From Flagellimonas maritima (GTDB taxonomy: Bacteria > Bacteroidota > Bacteroidia > Flavobacteriales > Flavobacteriaceae): DNA of 64,000 nt. The stretch lies in contig NZ_CP030104.1 in NCBI RefSeq assembly GCF_003269425.1, positions 2,947,001 through 3,011,000 of the forward strand, given 5' to 3'. Of this stretch, positions 1 through 8,491 are shown in pieces. Position numbers and translations under genes: made by a program. Positions within the stretch are counted from its first letter, which is position 1. Each line of letters starts with the position of its first letter. The notes beneath the pieces were generated by a model. The model was given only the letters and a program-made list of their open reading frames with translations, was not told the DNA's origin and did not search any database.

Positions 1-235
1 AGATTTTTATATAATTGGAGGTTACGAACAAGAATGGGATTTGCGAAACCAGAACAAGGGCGTACCAAACAGTAAACCTCTACAAAGTATATTTTATGGA
101 ATGGGCTACGATGTAAAACCTGGTCTTTCTGTTGAAGGTCTATTACAACATACTATAAACAGTCCGGATTTTAGTCCTCTTGGTATGGGTCACGGATTCC
201 CAGTTTATAAGGTGAGAACAAAGTTTAAGTTTTAA
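1..235 (+). CDS. C-terminal end of a probable outer-membrane protein (partial)
   Basis: An open frame enters from the left edge (first complete codon at base 2) and stops with TAA at 233-235, giving about 77 residues of a C-terminus. The end alternates hydrophobic and polar residues and finishes VYKVRTKFKF, with a terminal Phe, as in the last strand of an outer-membrane beta-barrel. A TTG at 41 is in frame, but coding sequence continues upstream of it, so it is unlikely to be the start. The family cannot be named from this fragment. It is convergent with xerD, with 5 bp between the two stops and no hairpin. Confidence 0.5.
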   Translation, partial: DFYIIGGYEQEWDLRNQNKGVPNSKPLQSIFYGMGYDVKPGLSVEGLLQHTINSPDFSPLGMGHGFPVYKVRTKFKF

Positions 236-240
236 TTGCC

Positions 241-1137
241 CTATTTTCTAGGATGAAATTTGTTAAGCACATTTGTCAAGTGGGTTCTATTTACATGGAC
301 ATAAATTTCAGTGGTCGTTATACTTTCATGACCCAGCATTTGTTGTATTGCCCTTAAATCAGCACCATTTTCCAAAAGATGTGTTGCAAAGGAATGTCTA
401 AAGGTGTGCGGGCTAATATTTTTCTCAAGACCAATTTTTTCTGCCAAGCGTTTTATCACCGTAAATATCATAGCTCTCGTAAGCTGTTTTCCCCTTCTGT
501 TTAAAAAAAGGCAGTCTTCATGCTCTTTCTGTATTTTTAGTTTGTGCCTAACTTCCTTTATATAGATATTGATGTATTTTTTGTTTATGTTGCTTATGGG
601 AACAAATCGCTGCTTATCTCCCTTGCCTGTAACCTTTATAAAATCTTCATCAAAATAAAGGTCGGACAGTTTGAGATTTACAAGCTCAGAAACCCTAAGC
701 CCACAGCCGTACAAAGTTTCTAGGATGGCACGGTTGCGTTCTCCTTGCGGTAACGAAAGGTCTATTGCATTGATCAGGTCGTTTATTTCTTCCACCGCCA
801 AAGTGTCCGGGAGTTTTCTCCCAATTTTTGGAGCTTCAATTAAATCCATGGGATTATCCGTTCTTAGATCTTCAAAAATTAGATAGGTAAAGAAACCTTT
901 TAGACCGGAAATAATTCGTGCTTGCGAACGGGGATTTACAATTTTGGCAATATCATAAATAAATTTTTGAACAGTTTCTTGATTTATTTGTAAAGGTTTC
1001 TGGTCGATTTCATAATCATTCAAATAATTTATCAGTTTTTTTAGATCCAAAATATAACTGGAAATTGTGTTTTCTGAAAGCCCTCGCTCTATGCTCAGAT
1101 AATATTTATAATCCTGTAAAGCTTGTTTCCAGTTCAT
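241..1137 (-). CDS. xerD: Site-specific tyrosine recombinase XerD
   Basis: A 298-residue tyrosine recombinase that acts with XerC to resolve chromosome dimers at dif. The N-terminal SAM-like core-binding domain covers about residues 1-90. The catalytic domain shows the full set of residues: R148 (GCGLRVSE), K172 (GKGDK), H244 and R247 (SPHTFRHSFATHL), H270 (LGHES) and the nucleophile Y279 (TEIYVHV). Length and motifs are standard for XerC/XerD; the XerD call rests on overall resemblance and its vicinity to aroQ. Both ends are clear, and no integrase-type neighbours or att repeats are seen, so this is the housekeeping enzyme rather than a mobile-element integrase. Confidence 0.93.
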   Translation of the reverse strand: MNWKQALQDYKYYLSIERGLSENTISSYILDLKKLINYLNDYEIDQKPLQINQETVQKFIYDIAKIVNPRSQARIISGLKGFFTYLIFEDLRTDNPMDLIEAPKIGRKLPDTLAVEEINDLINAIDLSLPQGERNRAILETLYGCGLRVSELVNLKLSDLYFDEDFIKVTGKGDKQRFVPISNINKKYINIYIKEVRHKLKIQKEHEDCLFLNRRGKQLTRAMIFTVIKRLAEKIGLEKNISPHTFRHSFATHLLENGADLRAIQQMLGHESITTTEIYVHVNRTHLTNVLNKFHPRK

Positions 1138-1281
1138 CGATTAAATATAACCGTATTTTTTTTCTTGCAAGTTTTAAGATGAAGAAGGGAATCCGTCAAT
1201 TGAAACATACCATTGGTCAAATAACCAAAGGACAATTTCTCCACATCGTTATTTTCGCGCTACTAATAAAAAACTATTAAA

Positions 1282-1797
1282 ATGTTGAAAAAATTCTTAT
1301 TGACCTTTGCTTTTATGGGAGTAATTTTTACGGGATTTGCGCAAAATGTTGATTTTGGACTGACGGGCGGTTTTGCAAATATCGCTGAACGGATAAAAGA
1401 AGGGAATACTACTATTTCAAATTCTGAATCTGGCATATATGTTGGAGCGTTTGCAGATTTTGAAGTGAATAGTGGTTTTTCAATTCAGCCAGAATTGTTG
1501 TATGTCACAGTTGAGGAATTTCAATCTTTGGTAGTACCTATTTCGGCCAAGTTTTATATGACCGATATTTTCAATATTCAAGTTGGTCCACAGTTGGCGT
1601 TTATATTGGAGGAGATTCCTGATAGTTTTACAGGTGTTCAAATAGATATAGCGGGCGGAATAGGTTTGGACATAACGGAACTATTTTTTGTACAAGCACG
1701 CTATTCTTACCAATTGAACAACACTTTCACCGGAAGTGACGATGTCAAAATAAAATACAATTATTTGACCATTGGGGTTGGTTATAAATTTTGGTAA
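1282..1797 (+). CDS. Outer-membrane beta-barrel protein (PorT-like family)
   Basis: A 171-residue secreted protein. Residues 1-20 form a Sec signal peptide (MLKKFLLTFAFMGVIFTGFA, cleavage before QN). The mature part has repeated amphipathic strands rich in Gly and aromatic residues, and ends NYLTIGVGYKFW, a typical C-terminal barrel strand. Small barrels of this kind (OMP_b-brl/PorT-like) are abundant in Bacteroidota and mostly have no known function. It is the first of a run of four small barrel-like genes between xerD and aroQ. Confidence 0.7.
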   Translation: MLKKFLLTFAFMGVIFTGFAQNVDFGLTGGFANIAERIKEGNTTISNSESGIYVGAFADFEVNSGFSIQPELLYVTVEEFQSLVVPISAKFYMTDIFNIQVGPQLAFILEEIPDSFTGVQIDIAGGIGLDITELFFVQARYSYQLNNTFTGSDDVKIKYNYLTIGVGYKFW

Positions 1798-1964
1798 AAA
1801 AAATATTTTTTTGTTATAATAGCCAATTCCAAATAGACTGAACAGAACATCTTGAATCGTTATTCGGTCATACCCATTTGTTTGACAATTTGCCGAACTA
1901 CAGCAGGTACTGATACTATACTCGTAAAGTGAGCGTTTTATATCCCAACCTTAACTTATCGATT

Positions 1965-2477
1965 ATGAAAACAAAGTATCTATTTTTAATTGTCATTTTT
2001 ACAATGGTGTTTTCCACCAATGCTCAAGACAGGAGTAACTTTAAAGTTGGTCTGAATGCTGGACTTCCTGTTGGGGATGCCTCTGATGTTTCAAGTTTTA
2101 GTATTGGATTGGATGTAGTCTATCACTGGGGCGTATCAGAATTACTGGATGTTGGCCTTGCTACAGGTTTTACAAATGCTTTTGGTGAAACCGAAACTAT
2201 TACAGATGGTGCTTTTGAAATTGAGACAGGATTTGAAGATTTTCAATTTTTGCCAGTAGCAGCTTCTTTTAGGGTCTATCCTACATTTAGTTTTAAACTT
2301 GGCGCCGATGTTGGCTACGCAATAGGTATAAACGAAGGCAATGAGGGAGGCTTTTATTATAGACCTTTGGTCGGATACAATATCACTGGAAACACAGAGC
2401 TCAATATCTCCTACACAGCTGTTGATAATAATGGAACTTTTGGAGTTGCTACACTGGGGATTCTGTTCCTATTTTGA
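1965..2477 (+). CDS. Small secreted outer-membrane beta-barrel-like protein
   Basis: 170 residues when started at the ATG at 1965, which gives a clean signal peptide (MKTKYLFLIVIFTMVFSTNA, then QD). An upstream in-frame GTG at 1929 would add 12 residues before the signal and is unlikely. The mature protein has alternating beta-strand pattern (NFKVGLNAGLPVGD, LSIGLDVVYHWG) and ends FGVATLGILFLF, as expected of a barrel. Function unknown. It lies 167 bp after the previous barrel gene, so it probably has its own promoter. Confidence 0.62.
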   Translation: MKTKYLFLIVIFTMVFSTNAQDRSNFKVGLNAGLPVGDASDVSSFSIGLDVVYHWGVSELLDVGLATGFTNAFGETETITDGAFEIETGFEDFQFLPVAASFRVYPTFSFKLGADVGYAIGINEGNEGGFYYRPLVGYNITGNTELNISYTAVDNNGTFGVATLGILFLF

Positions 2478-2665
2478 TATAGTTCCAATAGGTAACAAAT
2501 ATTTTTTCAAAAGACATATTAACACATATAAATTTCGCATTGGATTACAACGCTCTTAAGAAATTGATATTGTTTGATCTATCTTAATATTAAGATTATA
2601 TCCATAAAACTGTATTCGTTTTGTATTTTTACAGATTAAACCTAAAATCTTTAAATTCACAAATC

Positions 2666-3127
2666 ATGAAAAAATTATTTTTTATTATTGCCCTAACCTT
2701 ACTTTTTACTTTAAATACTAATGCGCAGACCAGTTATAAAGGGGCTGTAGGTCTTGGTATTGATTTATATGACAATGCTACATTTGTAGGACCAAGTGCC
2801 AAATATTTTTTCTCAGAAAAACATGTTGGCCAAGCGGATTTGGGTTTTGAAGATAACGCTACCATACTGACTTTTCTTTATTCTTATCACAAACAATTTG
2901 TTGGGGCTCCCGGTCTAAGATGGTATGCGGGTATAGGTCCCAGTATCATACTTATTGATGATTTTGATAATATATTTTCCCTGCGTCCCCACGCTGGACT
3001 TGATTTTAAAATTGATGGCGTACCAATCGTTTTTAATTTTGATTGGCGTCCTGCTATCGCTTTAAGCGATGCTGGCGAGACCGAGGGAGGCGCTTTTGGT
3101 TTTGGTATACAATACGCTTTCAATTAA
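2666..3127 (+). CDS. Small secreted beta-barrel-like protein, paralogue A of a tandem pair
   Basis: 153 residues from the ATG at 2666. A Sec signal peptide covers residues 1-20 (MKKLFFIIALTLLFTLNTNA, then QTSY). The mature protein closely matches the gene at 3463-3936: both share TSY-AAVGLGxDL, FVGPSxKYFF, LGFED, TFLYSYH, WxAGIGPSI and LRPHxGLDFKI, and both end in a YAF(N/D) strand. This marks a tandem duplication of an envelope barrel. Function unknown. A longer start at 2621 exists but would place 15 residues before the signal. Confidence 0.6.
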   Translation: MKKLFFIIALTLLFTLNTNAQTSYKGAVGLGIDLYDNATFVGPSAKYFFSEKHVGQADLGFEDNATILTFLYSYHKQFVGAPGLRWYAGIGPSIILIDDFDNIFSLRPHAGLDFKIDGVPIVFNFDWRPAIALSDAGETEGGAFGFGIQYAFN

Positions 3128-3154
3128 ATAAGCTCAAATACAATAAAAAAGGGC

Positions 3155-3277
3155 CTGTCCAAAAAAGTCTTTCCACTGTCAATTCGAGCGGAGTCGAGAA
3201 CTTTAACATTTTGATTTTGAATACATCTCGACTCCGCTCGAATTGACAGTAAATATAAGATCTACCTTTTTGGACAG
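3155..3277. repeat. Perfect 25-bp inverted repeat with outer arms (REP/MITE-like element)
   Basis: Bases 3175-3199 and 3226-3250 are perfect reverse complements over 25 bp, with the GC-rich core TTCGAGCGGAGTCGAG in an AT-rich gap. An outer 11-bp pair (3155-3165 with 3267-3277, CTGTCCAAAAA) nests around it. The element fills much of the 335-bp gene-free stretch 3128-3462 between two paralogous genes. A degenerate relative is at 24195-24247, so this looks like a dispersed palindromic family rather than a plain terminator, though the folded RNA could also terminate transcription. Confidence 0.75.
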
Positions 3278-3462
3278 CTTCTTTTTTATTGCTCATTATG
3301 TTATGGTTGAATTGTAGCTTTTTTCCAATTTAAAGAGGTTTCTTTTAAATAATTACATTAATATTCCAGTCTTAATACATTGTTAATAGTTTTATTGCAC
3401 AGCGGTTCAATTTTTTAGGATGAAATCTAATACATTTAGTCATATTAACCCTAAAATATTAT

Positions 3463-3936
3463 ATGATGAAAAACAGATTCCTATTATTAATTACATTAGT
3501 CGCTTCAGCCTTTAGTTTACAGGCCCAGACAAGTTATACGGCTGCTGTGGGCTTAGGTCTTGACCTCGGAGACGGTTTTACTTTTGTAGGACCAAGTGGT
3601 AAATACTTTTTTGCAGATAATCATGCAGGACAGTTTGATCTAGGATTTGAAGATCGTGTGACAGCGCTTACTTTTTTGTATTCATATCACGGTCAATTCA
3701 GCGGTGTAGATGGCTTACAGTGGTTTGCAGGTATAGGACCTAGCATATGGTTGATCGATGATGCAGATACTGGATTTTTGTTAAGACCCCACACGGGTCT
3801 TGATTTTAAGATACCTGATGTGCCACTGGCTTTTTCGGCTAGTTGGAGACCAGGAATTGGATTGAGCGACAATTTTGATGGCGACCGTTTTGAAGCTGGA
3901 ATATTCGCCTTGGGTTTTAGATATGCTTTTGATTAA
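3463..3936 (+). CDS. Small secreted beta-barrel-like protein, paralogue B of a tandem pair
   Basis: 157 residues with a signal peptide of about 21 residues (MMKNRFLLLITLVASAFSLQA, then QTSY). ATG codons at 3463 and 3466 are equally plausible starts. It is clearly homologous along its length to the gene at 2666-3127 (shared FVGPSGKYFF, LGFED, ALTFLYSYHGQF, WFAGIGPSI, LRPHTGLDFKI). The C-terminus FALGFRYAFD is beta-strand-like. It ends just before a strong hairpin terminator at 3963-3997. Role unknown; outer-membrane location is inferred from pattern only. Confidence 0.65.
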   Translation: MMKNRFLLLITLVASAFSLQAQTSYTAAVGLGLDLGDGFTFVGPSGKYFFADNHAGQFDLGFEDRVTALTFLYSYHGQFSGVDGLQWFAGIGPSIWLIDDADTGFLLRPHTGLDFKIPDVPLAFSASWRPGIGLSDNFDGDRFEAGIFALGFRYAFD

Positions 3937-3962
3937 ACTAAATAGAATCAATATTGATTAAC

Positions 3963-3997
3963 AAAAAAAGCCAGGAATTAAATTCCTGGCTTTTTTT
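3963..3997. terminator. Bidirectional intrinsic terminator
   Basis: Bases 3963-3978 (seven A, then GCCAGGAAT) pair with 3982-3997 (ATTCCTGGC, then seven T) around a 3-nt loop. It lies between the convergent genes ending at 3936 (+) and 4015 (-), with a T-run on either strand, so it can serve both. Confidence 0.9.
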
Positions 3998-4014
3998 GTT
4001 CTTTAGTGATTTCT

Positions 4015-4353
4015 TTAAAAATCACCCTTTATAATATTTACAAGGTCGATGACCGCCCAGACAAAAAATCCTCCTAGGGTAAGAATAAATAAAATATTAT
4101 AGCCTATTGGTTTTCCTGCATACCACCTATGTGCTGCAAATGGCCAAAGAAAAACCCACAACAAAATTGCAACTGTTTTGTCATAGGCCATGGTACTGCT
4201 GGCAACTGGGGTGGACATTTCACTTTCAACGCCATCTAACATGATTTCCTTACTTTCGTCTACCTTTACAGATCTTTTAACAGGGAAAGAAGCTTGGGCA
4301 AATGAAAAGCCCAAGAAAAATGTTAGTACTAGAAAATAGATTTTTGTTTTCAT
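4015..4353 (-). CDS. TM2 domain-containing membrane protein
   Basis: 112 residues: signal peptide 1-19, a low-complexity polar stretch to about residue 58, then a TM2 module (residues 59-112) with two membrane segments joined by the family signature AAHRWYAGKPIGYNIL, then GGFFVWAVIDLVNII. TM2 proteins are small membrane proteins of undefined role common in Bacteroidota. The cleavable signal before the TM2 module is seen in many members of the phylum. It is transcribed alone, convergent with the barrel gene. Confidence 0.8.
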   Translation of the reverse strand: MKTKIYFLVLTFFLGFSFAQASFPVKRSVKVDESKEIMLDGVESEMSTPVASSTMAYDKTVAILLWVFLWPFAAHRWYAGKPIGYNILFILTLGGFFVWAVIDLVNIIKGDF

Positions 4354-4391
4354 GGTTATAGATTTTTGGTTTTTTAAACTTATTAATATTT

Positions 4392-5270
4392 ATGCTAAAA
4401 AATAATGTTTTTGGATTAATTATTATCCTAATCAATTTTATGGGTTACTCCCAGAAAGAACACGAATTTTTAGGTTTCCTAAAATTGAACGATACAGCCT
4501 TGGTTTCATACAATTTAAAATTACAACTCATTGGTGAAAATGTTGAAGGGTATTCAGTAACCAACCTTGGTGGTCCGCATGAAACAAAATCATACGTAAA
4601 GGGTACTTATAATGATAAAACCAATGAAGTCTATTTTTTTGAATATGGCATCGAGTACACCAAATCAGATTTGGATACTTACGATTTTTGTTTTGTACAT
4701 TTTATGGGCAATGTTAGGAATATTGAAAGTCAAAACATTATAAAAGGCAATTTTGAAGGTAAGTTTGAAGATGGTGTCCCTTGTATAAATGGAGAACTTA
4801 TGGTAAGGAGCATTAAAAAGGTCTACGCCAAAACCAAGAAGGTAGATAAAAAGATTCAAAGGGTTCGTAAAATTCCTGATAGCATAAAACAGAACATCAA
4901 TTTGACCAAAATAATAGATGGGCAGCGTTTAAATATGCTCAAGGTCAATGAGACCACCACGATTTTTGTGAAAAATGATGAGGTAGAACTCATAGTCTGG
5001 GATTCTGGAAAGGTCGATGGTGATATAATTTCAGTTGATTATAATAATACTTCAATTTTGAAACGCTACAGTATCAACAAAGAAAAAAGAAACGTGAAAC
5101 TGTCTGTAGAAGAAAATATGGATAATATTATCACTGTTAAGGCTGAAAACCTAGGCGAGATAAGTCCGAATACTGCAAAAATCATGATTAAGGACGGCGA
5201 CAGGGTGATTGACCTTTTAAGTAATCTTAAAAAATCAGAAGAAACAAAAGTTATATTAGCTAAATTGTGA
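4392..5270 (+). CDS. Secreted protein of unknown function
   Basis: 292 residues starting at ATG 4392. The N-terminus is a signal peptide (MLKNNVFGLIIILINFMGYS, then Q). Residues about 22-140 are beta-rich, and the second half is lysine-rich with a basic stretch around KKVYAKTKKVDKKIQRVRK. No known domain was recognised. It is transcribed divergently from the TM2 gene (38 bp apart) and ends 49 bp before aroQ. It is probably periplasmic or surface-exposed. Confidence 0.55.
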   Translation: MLKNNVFGLIIILINFMGYSQKEHEFLGFLKLNDTALVSYNLKLQLIGENVEGYSVTNLGGPHETKSYVKGTYNDKTNEVYFFEYGIEYTKSDLDTYDFCFVHFMGNVRNIESQNIIKGNFEGKFEDGVPCINGELMVRSIKKVYAKTKKVDKKIQRVRKIPDSIKQNINLTKIIDGQRLNMLKVNETTTIFVKNDEVELIVWDSGKVDGDIISVDYNNTSILKRYSINKEKRNVKLSVEENMDNIITVKAENLGEISPNTAKIMIKDGDRVIDLLSNLKKSEETKVILAKL

Positions 5271-5319
5271 TTTTGATAGATAAAAGTTACCACATTTAAT
5301 TATTCTGAACAGAAAACCT

Positions 5320-5736
5320 ATGAAGTTGATTATAATCAATGGCCCAAATTTGAATCTACTGGGGAAACGCGAACCCGAAATCTATGGTGATACTACTTTT
5401 GAAGACTACTTCTCCAAACTTCAATTCAAGTTCAAAGCGACACAGCTAGAATATTTTCAATCCAATATAGAAGGCGAGATAATCGATAAGCTCCAAGAAA
5501 TTGGTTTTTCTTATGATGGCATTATTTTGAACGCTGCATCATATACCCATACATCCGTAGGTATAGGTGATGCTGTCAAGGCTATCAGTGCTCCGGTCGT
5601 GGAAGTACATATATCAAACACTTTCAAAAGAGAAGATTTTAGGCATGTATCTTATATTTCTTCAGGTGCCAAAGGCGTGGTTCTAGGCTTTGGGCTTCAA
5701 AGTTATGATTTGGCAATTCAAAGTTTTTTATCCTAA
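5320..5736 (+). CDS. aroQ: 3-dehydroquinate dehydratase, type II
   Basis: 138 residues, the normal length for the dodecameric type II enzyme that converts 3-dehydroquinate to 3-dehydroshikimate in the shikimate pathway. The N-terminal signature NGPNLNLLGKREPEIYG (residues 7-23) carries the active-site R17 and Y22. N71 and H77 (NAASYTHTS) and H97 (EVHISN) complete the site. Its stop overlaps the convergent DUF3817 gene by 9 bp. A cytosolic housekeeping gene. Confidence 0.95.
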   Translation: MKLIIINGPNLNLLGKREPEIYGDTTFEDYFSKLQFKFKATQLEYFQSNIEGEIIDKLQEIGFSYDGIILNAASYTHTSVGIGDAVKAISAPVVEVHISNTFKREDFRHVSYISSGAKGVVLGFGLQSYDLAIQSFLS

Positions 5737-6009
5737 ATTTTTAAGGTATTTCTTATCGGCATAAAATGTTCCAAAAGGTAATAAGGATGCTATAAATAAA
5801 ATACTGAATCTTTTAATGCTCCATTTTTGTTCCCAACAGAATATGCCTGCCATTACCACAAATAATATAAAAAGTACACCATGGGCATATCCCACAACTT
5901 TATTGGGCTCAGGAATGTCCGCCCAATATTTTAAAGGCATGGAAAAACCAAAAAGCAATAAATAAGAAATGCCTTCTAAAATGGCCGTAGCTCTGAAAAT
6001 TTTTAACAT
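5728..6009 (-). CDS. DUF3817 family membrane protein
   Basis: 93 residues with three likely membrane segments (about 9-27, 42-60, 70-84). The pattern EGISYLLLF...MPLKYW...GYAHGVLFILF is that of DUF3817, a small integral membrane family related to the N-terminal region of some transporters. Function unknown. It begins 3 bp after the stop of lpdA (same strand), so it is probably the distal gene of an lpdA transcript. It overlaps the 3' end of aroQ by 9 bp on the other strand. Confidence 0.8.
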   Translation of the reverse strand: MLKIFRATAILEGISYLLLFGFSMPLKYWADIPEPNKVVGYAHGVLFILFVVMAGIFCWEQKWSIKRFSILFIASLLPFGTFYADKKYLKNLG

Positions 6010-6012
6010 AGA

Positions 6013-7404
6013 CTACAGGTGAATTACTTCATCGTATGCATCTGCAACAGCTTCCATGACTGCCTCGCTCATTGTGGGGTGCGGGTGGACCGCTTTCAAT
6101 ACTTCATGACCCGTTGTTTCCAATTTTCTGGCGACTACAGCTTCGGCAATCATATCGGTAACACCTGCTCCAATCATATGACAGCCTAACCATTCACCGT
6201 ACTTTGCATCAAAAATAACTTTGACAAAACCATCTGGAGTTCCAGAGGCCTTTGCTTTTCCACTAGCAGAAAAAGGAAATTTACCTATTTTGATATCATA
6301 CCCTTCTTCTTTTGCCTGTTCTTCAGTGAGCCCCACGGAAGCCACCTCGGGCATACAATACGTACATCCGGGAATGTTGCCATAATCCAATGCTTCTACA
6401 TGCATTCCCGCAATTTTTTCAACACATAAAATTCCTTCTGCAGATGCAACGTGTGCTAGAGCCTGTCCCTGGGTGACATCACCAATGGCATAGTAACCCG
6501 GAATATTGGTCTGGTAGTAATCATTGACCAGTATCTTATCCCTATCAACGGCAATACCCACATCTTCCAGTCCTATATTCTCAATATTGGTTTTGATTCC
6601 GACAGCAGAAAGCACAATATCAGCTTCAAGTACTTCTTCTCCTTTAGAAGTTTTTACAGTCGCCTTTACACCTTCTCCAGATGTATCTACTTTAGTGACC
6701 TCAGCTGAGGTTTTTATTTTTATGCCCATTTTTTTAAAGCTGCGTTCCAATTGCTTGGAAATATCCTCATCTTCAACGGGAACAATATTTGGAAGATACT
6801 CCACTACGGTAACTTCAGTACCCATAGTGTTGTAGAAATAGGCAAATTCGATTCCGATTGCACCACTGCCCACAACAATCATGCTTTTAGGTTGTTTTTC
6901 CAAGGTCATGGCCTCACGATAACCGATTACCTTTTTACCATCTTGAGGTAAACTGGGCAATTCCCTGCTTCGTGCTCCCGTGGCAATAATAATGTGGTCT
7001 GCGGAATATTCAGCGGGGTCACCATGTTCGCCCTTGACCAACACCTTTTTTCCAGGAAGTATTTTTCCGAAACCATTTAGGACCTCAATTTTATTTTTCT
7101 TCATCAAAAATTGAACACCTTTGCTCATTCCATCAGCTACGTTACGGCTTCTTTTTACAACGGCATCAAAATCATGTTCAACGTTTTCAGCATTTAGACC
7201 ATAATCCTTGGCATGCTTCAAATATTCAAAAACCTGAGCGGATTTCAATAATGCTTTGGTAGGAATACAGCCCCAGTTAAGACAAACACCACCTAAACTT
7301 TCCTTTTCTACAATGGCTGTTTTGAATCCAAGCTGAGAAGCCCTTATCGCAGTTACATACCCGCCTGGACCACTACCCAAAACAATTACATCGAAGTTGC
7401 TCAT
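6013..7404 (-). CDS. lpdA: Dihydrolipoyl dehydrogenase (E3)
   Basis: 463 residues. This FAD flavoprotein disulfide reductase reoxidises dihydrolipoamide for the pyruvate and 2-oxoglutarate dehydrogenase complexes and glycine cleavage. The FAD motif GSGPGGY is at residues 10-16, the redox disulfide C41/C46 lies in GGVCLNWGCIPTK, the NAD motif is GSGAIGIEFA (about 179-188), the second FAD motif is YAIGDV, and the C-terminal catalytic HPHPTMSE is present. A promoter (TTTG-N21-TACTTTTG) lies 34 bp upstream. No E1/E2 genes are next to it. The next gene in the same direction is DUF3817. Confidence 0.96.
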   Translation of the reverse strand: MSNFDVIVLGSGPGGYVTAIRASQLGFKTAIVEKESLGGVCLNWGCIPTKALLKSAQVFEYLKHAKDYGLNAENVEHDFDAVVKRSRNVADGMSKGVQFLMKKNKIEVLNGFGKILPGKKVLVKGEHGDPAEYSADHIIIATGARSRELPSLPQDGKKVIGYREAMTLEKQPKSMIVVGSGAIGIEFAYFYNTMGTEVTVVEYLPNIVPVEDEDISKQLERSFKKMGIKIKTSAEVTKVDTSGEGVKATVKTSKGEEVLEADIVLSAVGIKTNIENIGLEDVGIAVDRDKILVNDYYQTNIPGYYAIGDVTQGQALAHVASAEGILCVEKIAGMHVEALDYGNIPGCTYCMPEVASVGLTEEQAKEEGYDIKIGKFPFSASGKAKASGTPDGFVKVIFDAKYGEWLGCHMIGAGVTDMIAEAVVARKLETTGHEVLKAVHPHPTMSEAVMEAVADAYDEVIHL

Positions 7405-7437
7405 TGATTTTTGATTTTAGTTGTTAAAAATAAAGTG

Positions 7438-7470
7438 CAAAAGTACGGAATTAAGACAGCAAAAACCAAA
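7438..7470 (-). promoter_or_regulatory. Bacteroidota-type promoter of lpdA
   Basis: On the minus strand, TTTG (7470-7467) is followed after 21 bp by TACTTTTG (7445-7438), matching the phylum's -33 TTTG / -7 TAnnTTTG pattern. The -7 box ends 33 bp before the lpdA ATG. Confidence 0.65.
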
Positions 7471-7516
7471 GGGTTGGAATTACTGAATCGTCTTTAACCC
7501 AAAATTTGGAAATGGA

Positions 7517-8041
7517 TTATTTGAACATTTTTTTGTTGAAATCTGCCGAACCATCTTTAGGAATTGAAAGTGAAGTCCATTGATTGCCTTTAATCATTTT
7601 TCCAAGAAATACAATTTGACCAACATGTGATGCATAGTGGGCCAACTGACGATTAATGGCCTCTACGAGTGTATGTTCTTCATTTCTGATTTTGATCTTG
7701 GAATTGAAATTTGATGAGCTAATGCTATTTATTGCTTGGAAAAGGCAATTCCATCCTTTTTCCCACGCAACGATCATCTCTTTTTTTGAATTGTAGGGCG
7801 CTTCAAATTCCGTATCACGGTTTCTCCATTCCTTTTCGCCATCTTCGACCAAGAAATTGGTCCAACGGCTTAACATATTGCCAACAAGATGTTTTGTTAG
7901 TATAGCTATGGAGTTATCACTGGGATTATTTCTCCAATATATGTCATCTGTAGAAAGCTGTTTAAAAGTTTTATCCCCCAAGGCCTTATAGCGATGGAAT
8001 TCGAAAAGAACACTCTTTAGATAATTTTCCTCGAATATCAT
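7517..8041 (-). CDS. DinB-like protein, DUF1572 family
   Basis: 174 residues, all-helical by composition, of the DinB/YfiT-like four-helix bundle superfamily (DUF1572). Three histidines sit where DinB proteins bind a metal: H51 (AILTKHLVGN) and H135/H139 (LAHYASHVGQIVFLGK). DinB-like proteins include thiol transferases, but the reaction here is unknown. The start codon overlaps the msrB stop by 4 bp (8038-8041), so the two are translationally coupled. Confidence 0.8.
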   Translation of the reverse strand: MIFEENYLKSVLFEFHRYKALGDKTFKQLSTDDIYWRNNPSDNSIAILTKHLVGNMLSRWTNFLVEDGEKEWRNRDTEFEAPYNSKKEMIVAWEKGWNCLFQAINSISSSNFNSKIKIRNEEHTLVEAINRQLAHYASHVGQIVFLGKMIKGNQWTSLSIPKDGSADFNKKMFK

Positions 8042-8448
8042 TTTTCATTTTCTGGATCAAATCCAATGCTTACAGAGTTGATACAATAGCGTTGTCCCGT
8101 TGTTTCTTTTGGACCATCATTGAACACATGGCCCAAATGGCTGCCACAGTTTGCGCATACCGTTTCAGTTCTGATCATTCCATGCGTGGTATCTCTAATA
8201 TATTCTATAGCACCTTCTACAGCTTGGTCAAAGGAAGGCCAACCGCAACCGCTTTCAAACTTGTGGTCACTTTCAAATAGCTTTGAGTTGCATGCTTTAC
8301 AGTGATAGTCACCATTCTCAAAATGCAAGTTAAATTCACCGGTATATGGTCTTTCGGTACCTTTCTGTCTTAGAACATAGTATTCCTCTGGAGAGAGTTC
8401 ATCTTTCCATTCCTCTTCCGTTTTTTGGGTATCGTATTTCTTTTCCAT
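8038..8448 (-). CDS. msrB: Peptide-methionine (R)-S-oxide reductase, cytosolic
   Basis: 136 residues with no signal peptide. MsrB reduces methionine-R-sulfoxide in proteins. The zinc site is formed by C50-x2-C53 and C98-x2-C101, the catalytic Cys is C122 (RYCINSVS), and C68 (SGCGWPSFD) is at the position of the resolving Cys. Substrate-site HLGHVFNDGP is intact. It is co-transcribed with the downstream DinB-like gene and follows a second, exported MsrB. The two are clear paralogues (shared TEEEWK/TDAEWK and EYYVLR). Confidence 0.95.
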   Translation of the reverse strand: MEKKYDTQKTEEEWKDELSPEEYYVLRQKGTERPYTGEFNLHFENGDYHCKACNSKLFESDHKFESGCGWPSFDQAVEGAIEYIRDTTHGMIRTETVCANCGSHLGHVFNDGPKETTGQRYCINSVSIGFDPENEK

Positions 8449-8491
8449 ATTGTTTTAGTTGATGATTGACGATTAGTGAAATTTATTATTT

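Noticed and set aside
241..1137. XerD as the integrase of a mobile element
   Set aside because: No flanking direct repeats, tRNA gene or phage genes; size and residues are those of the housekeeping recombinase.
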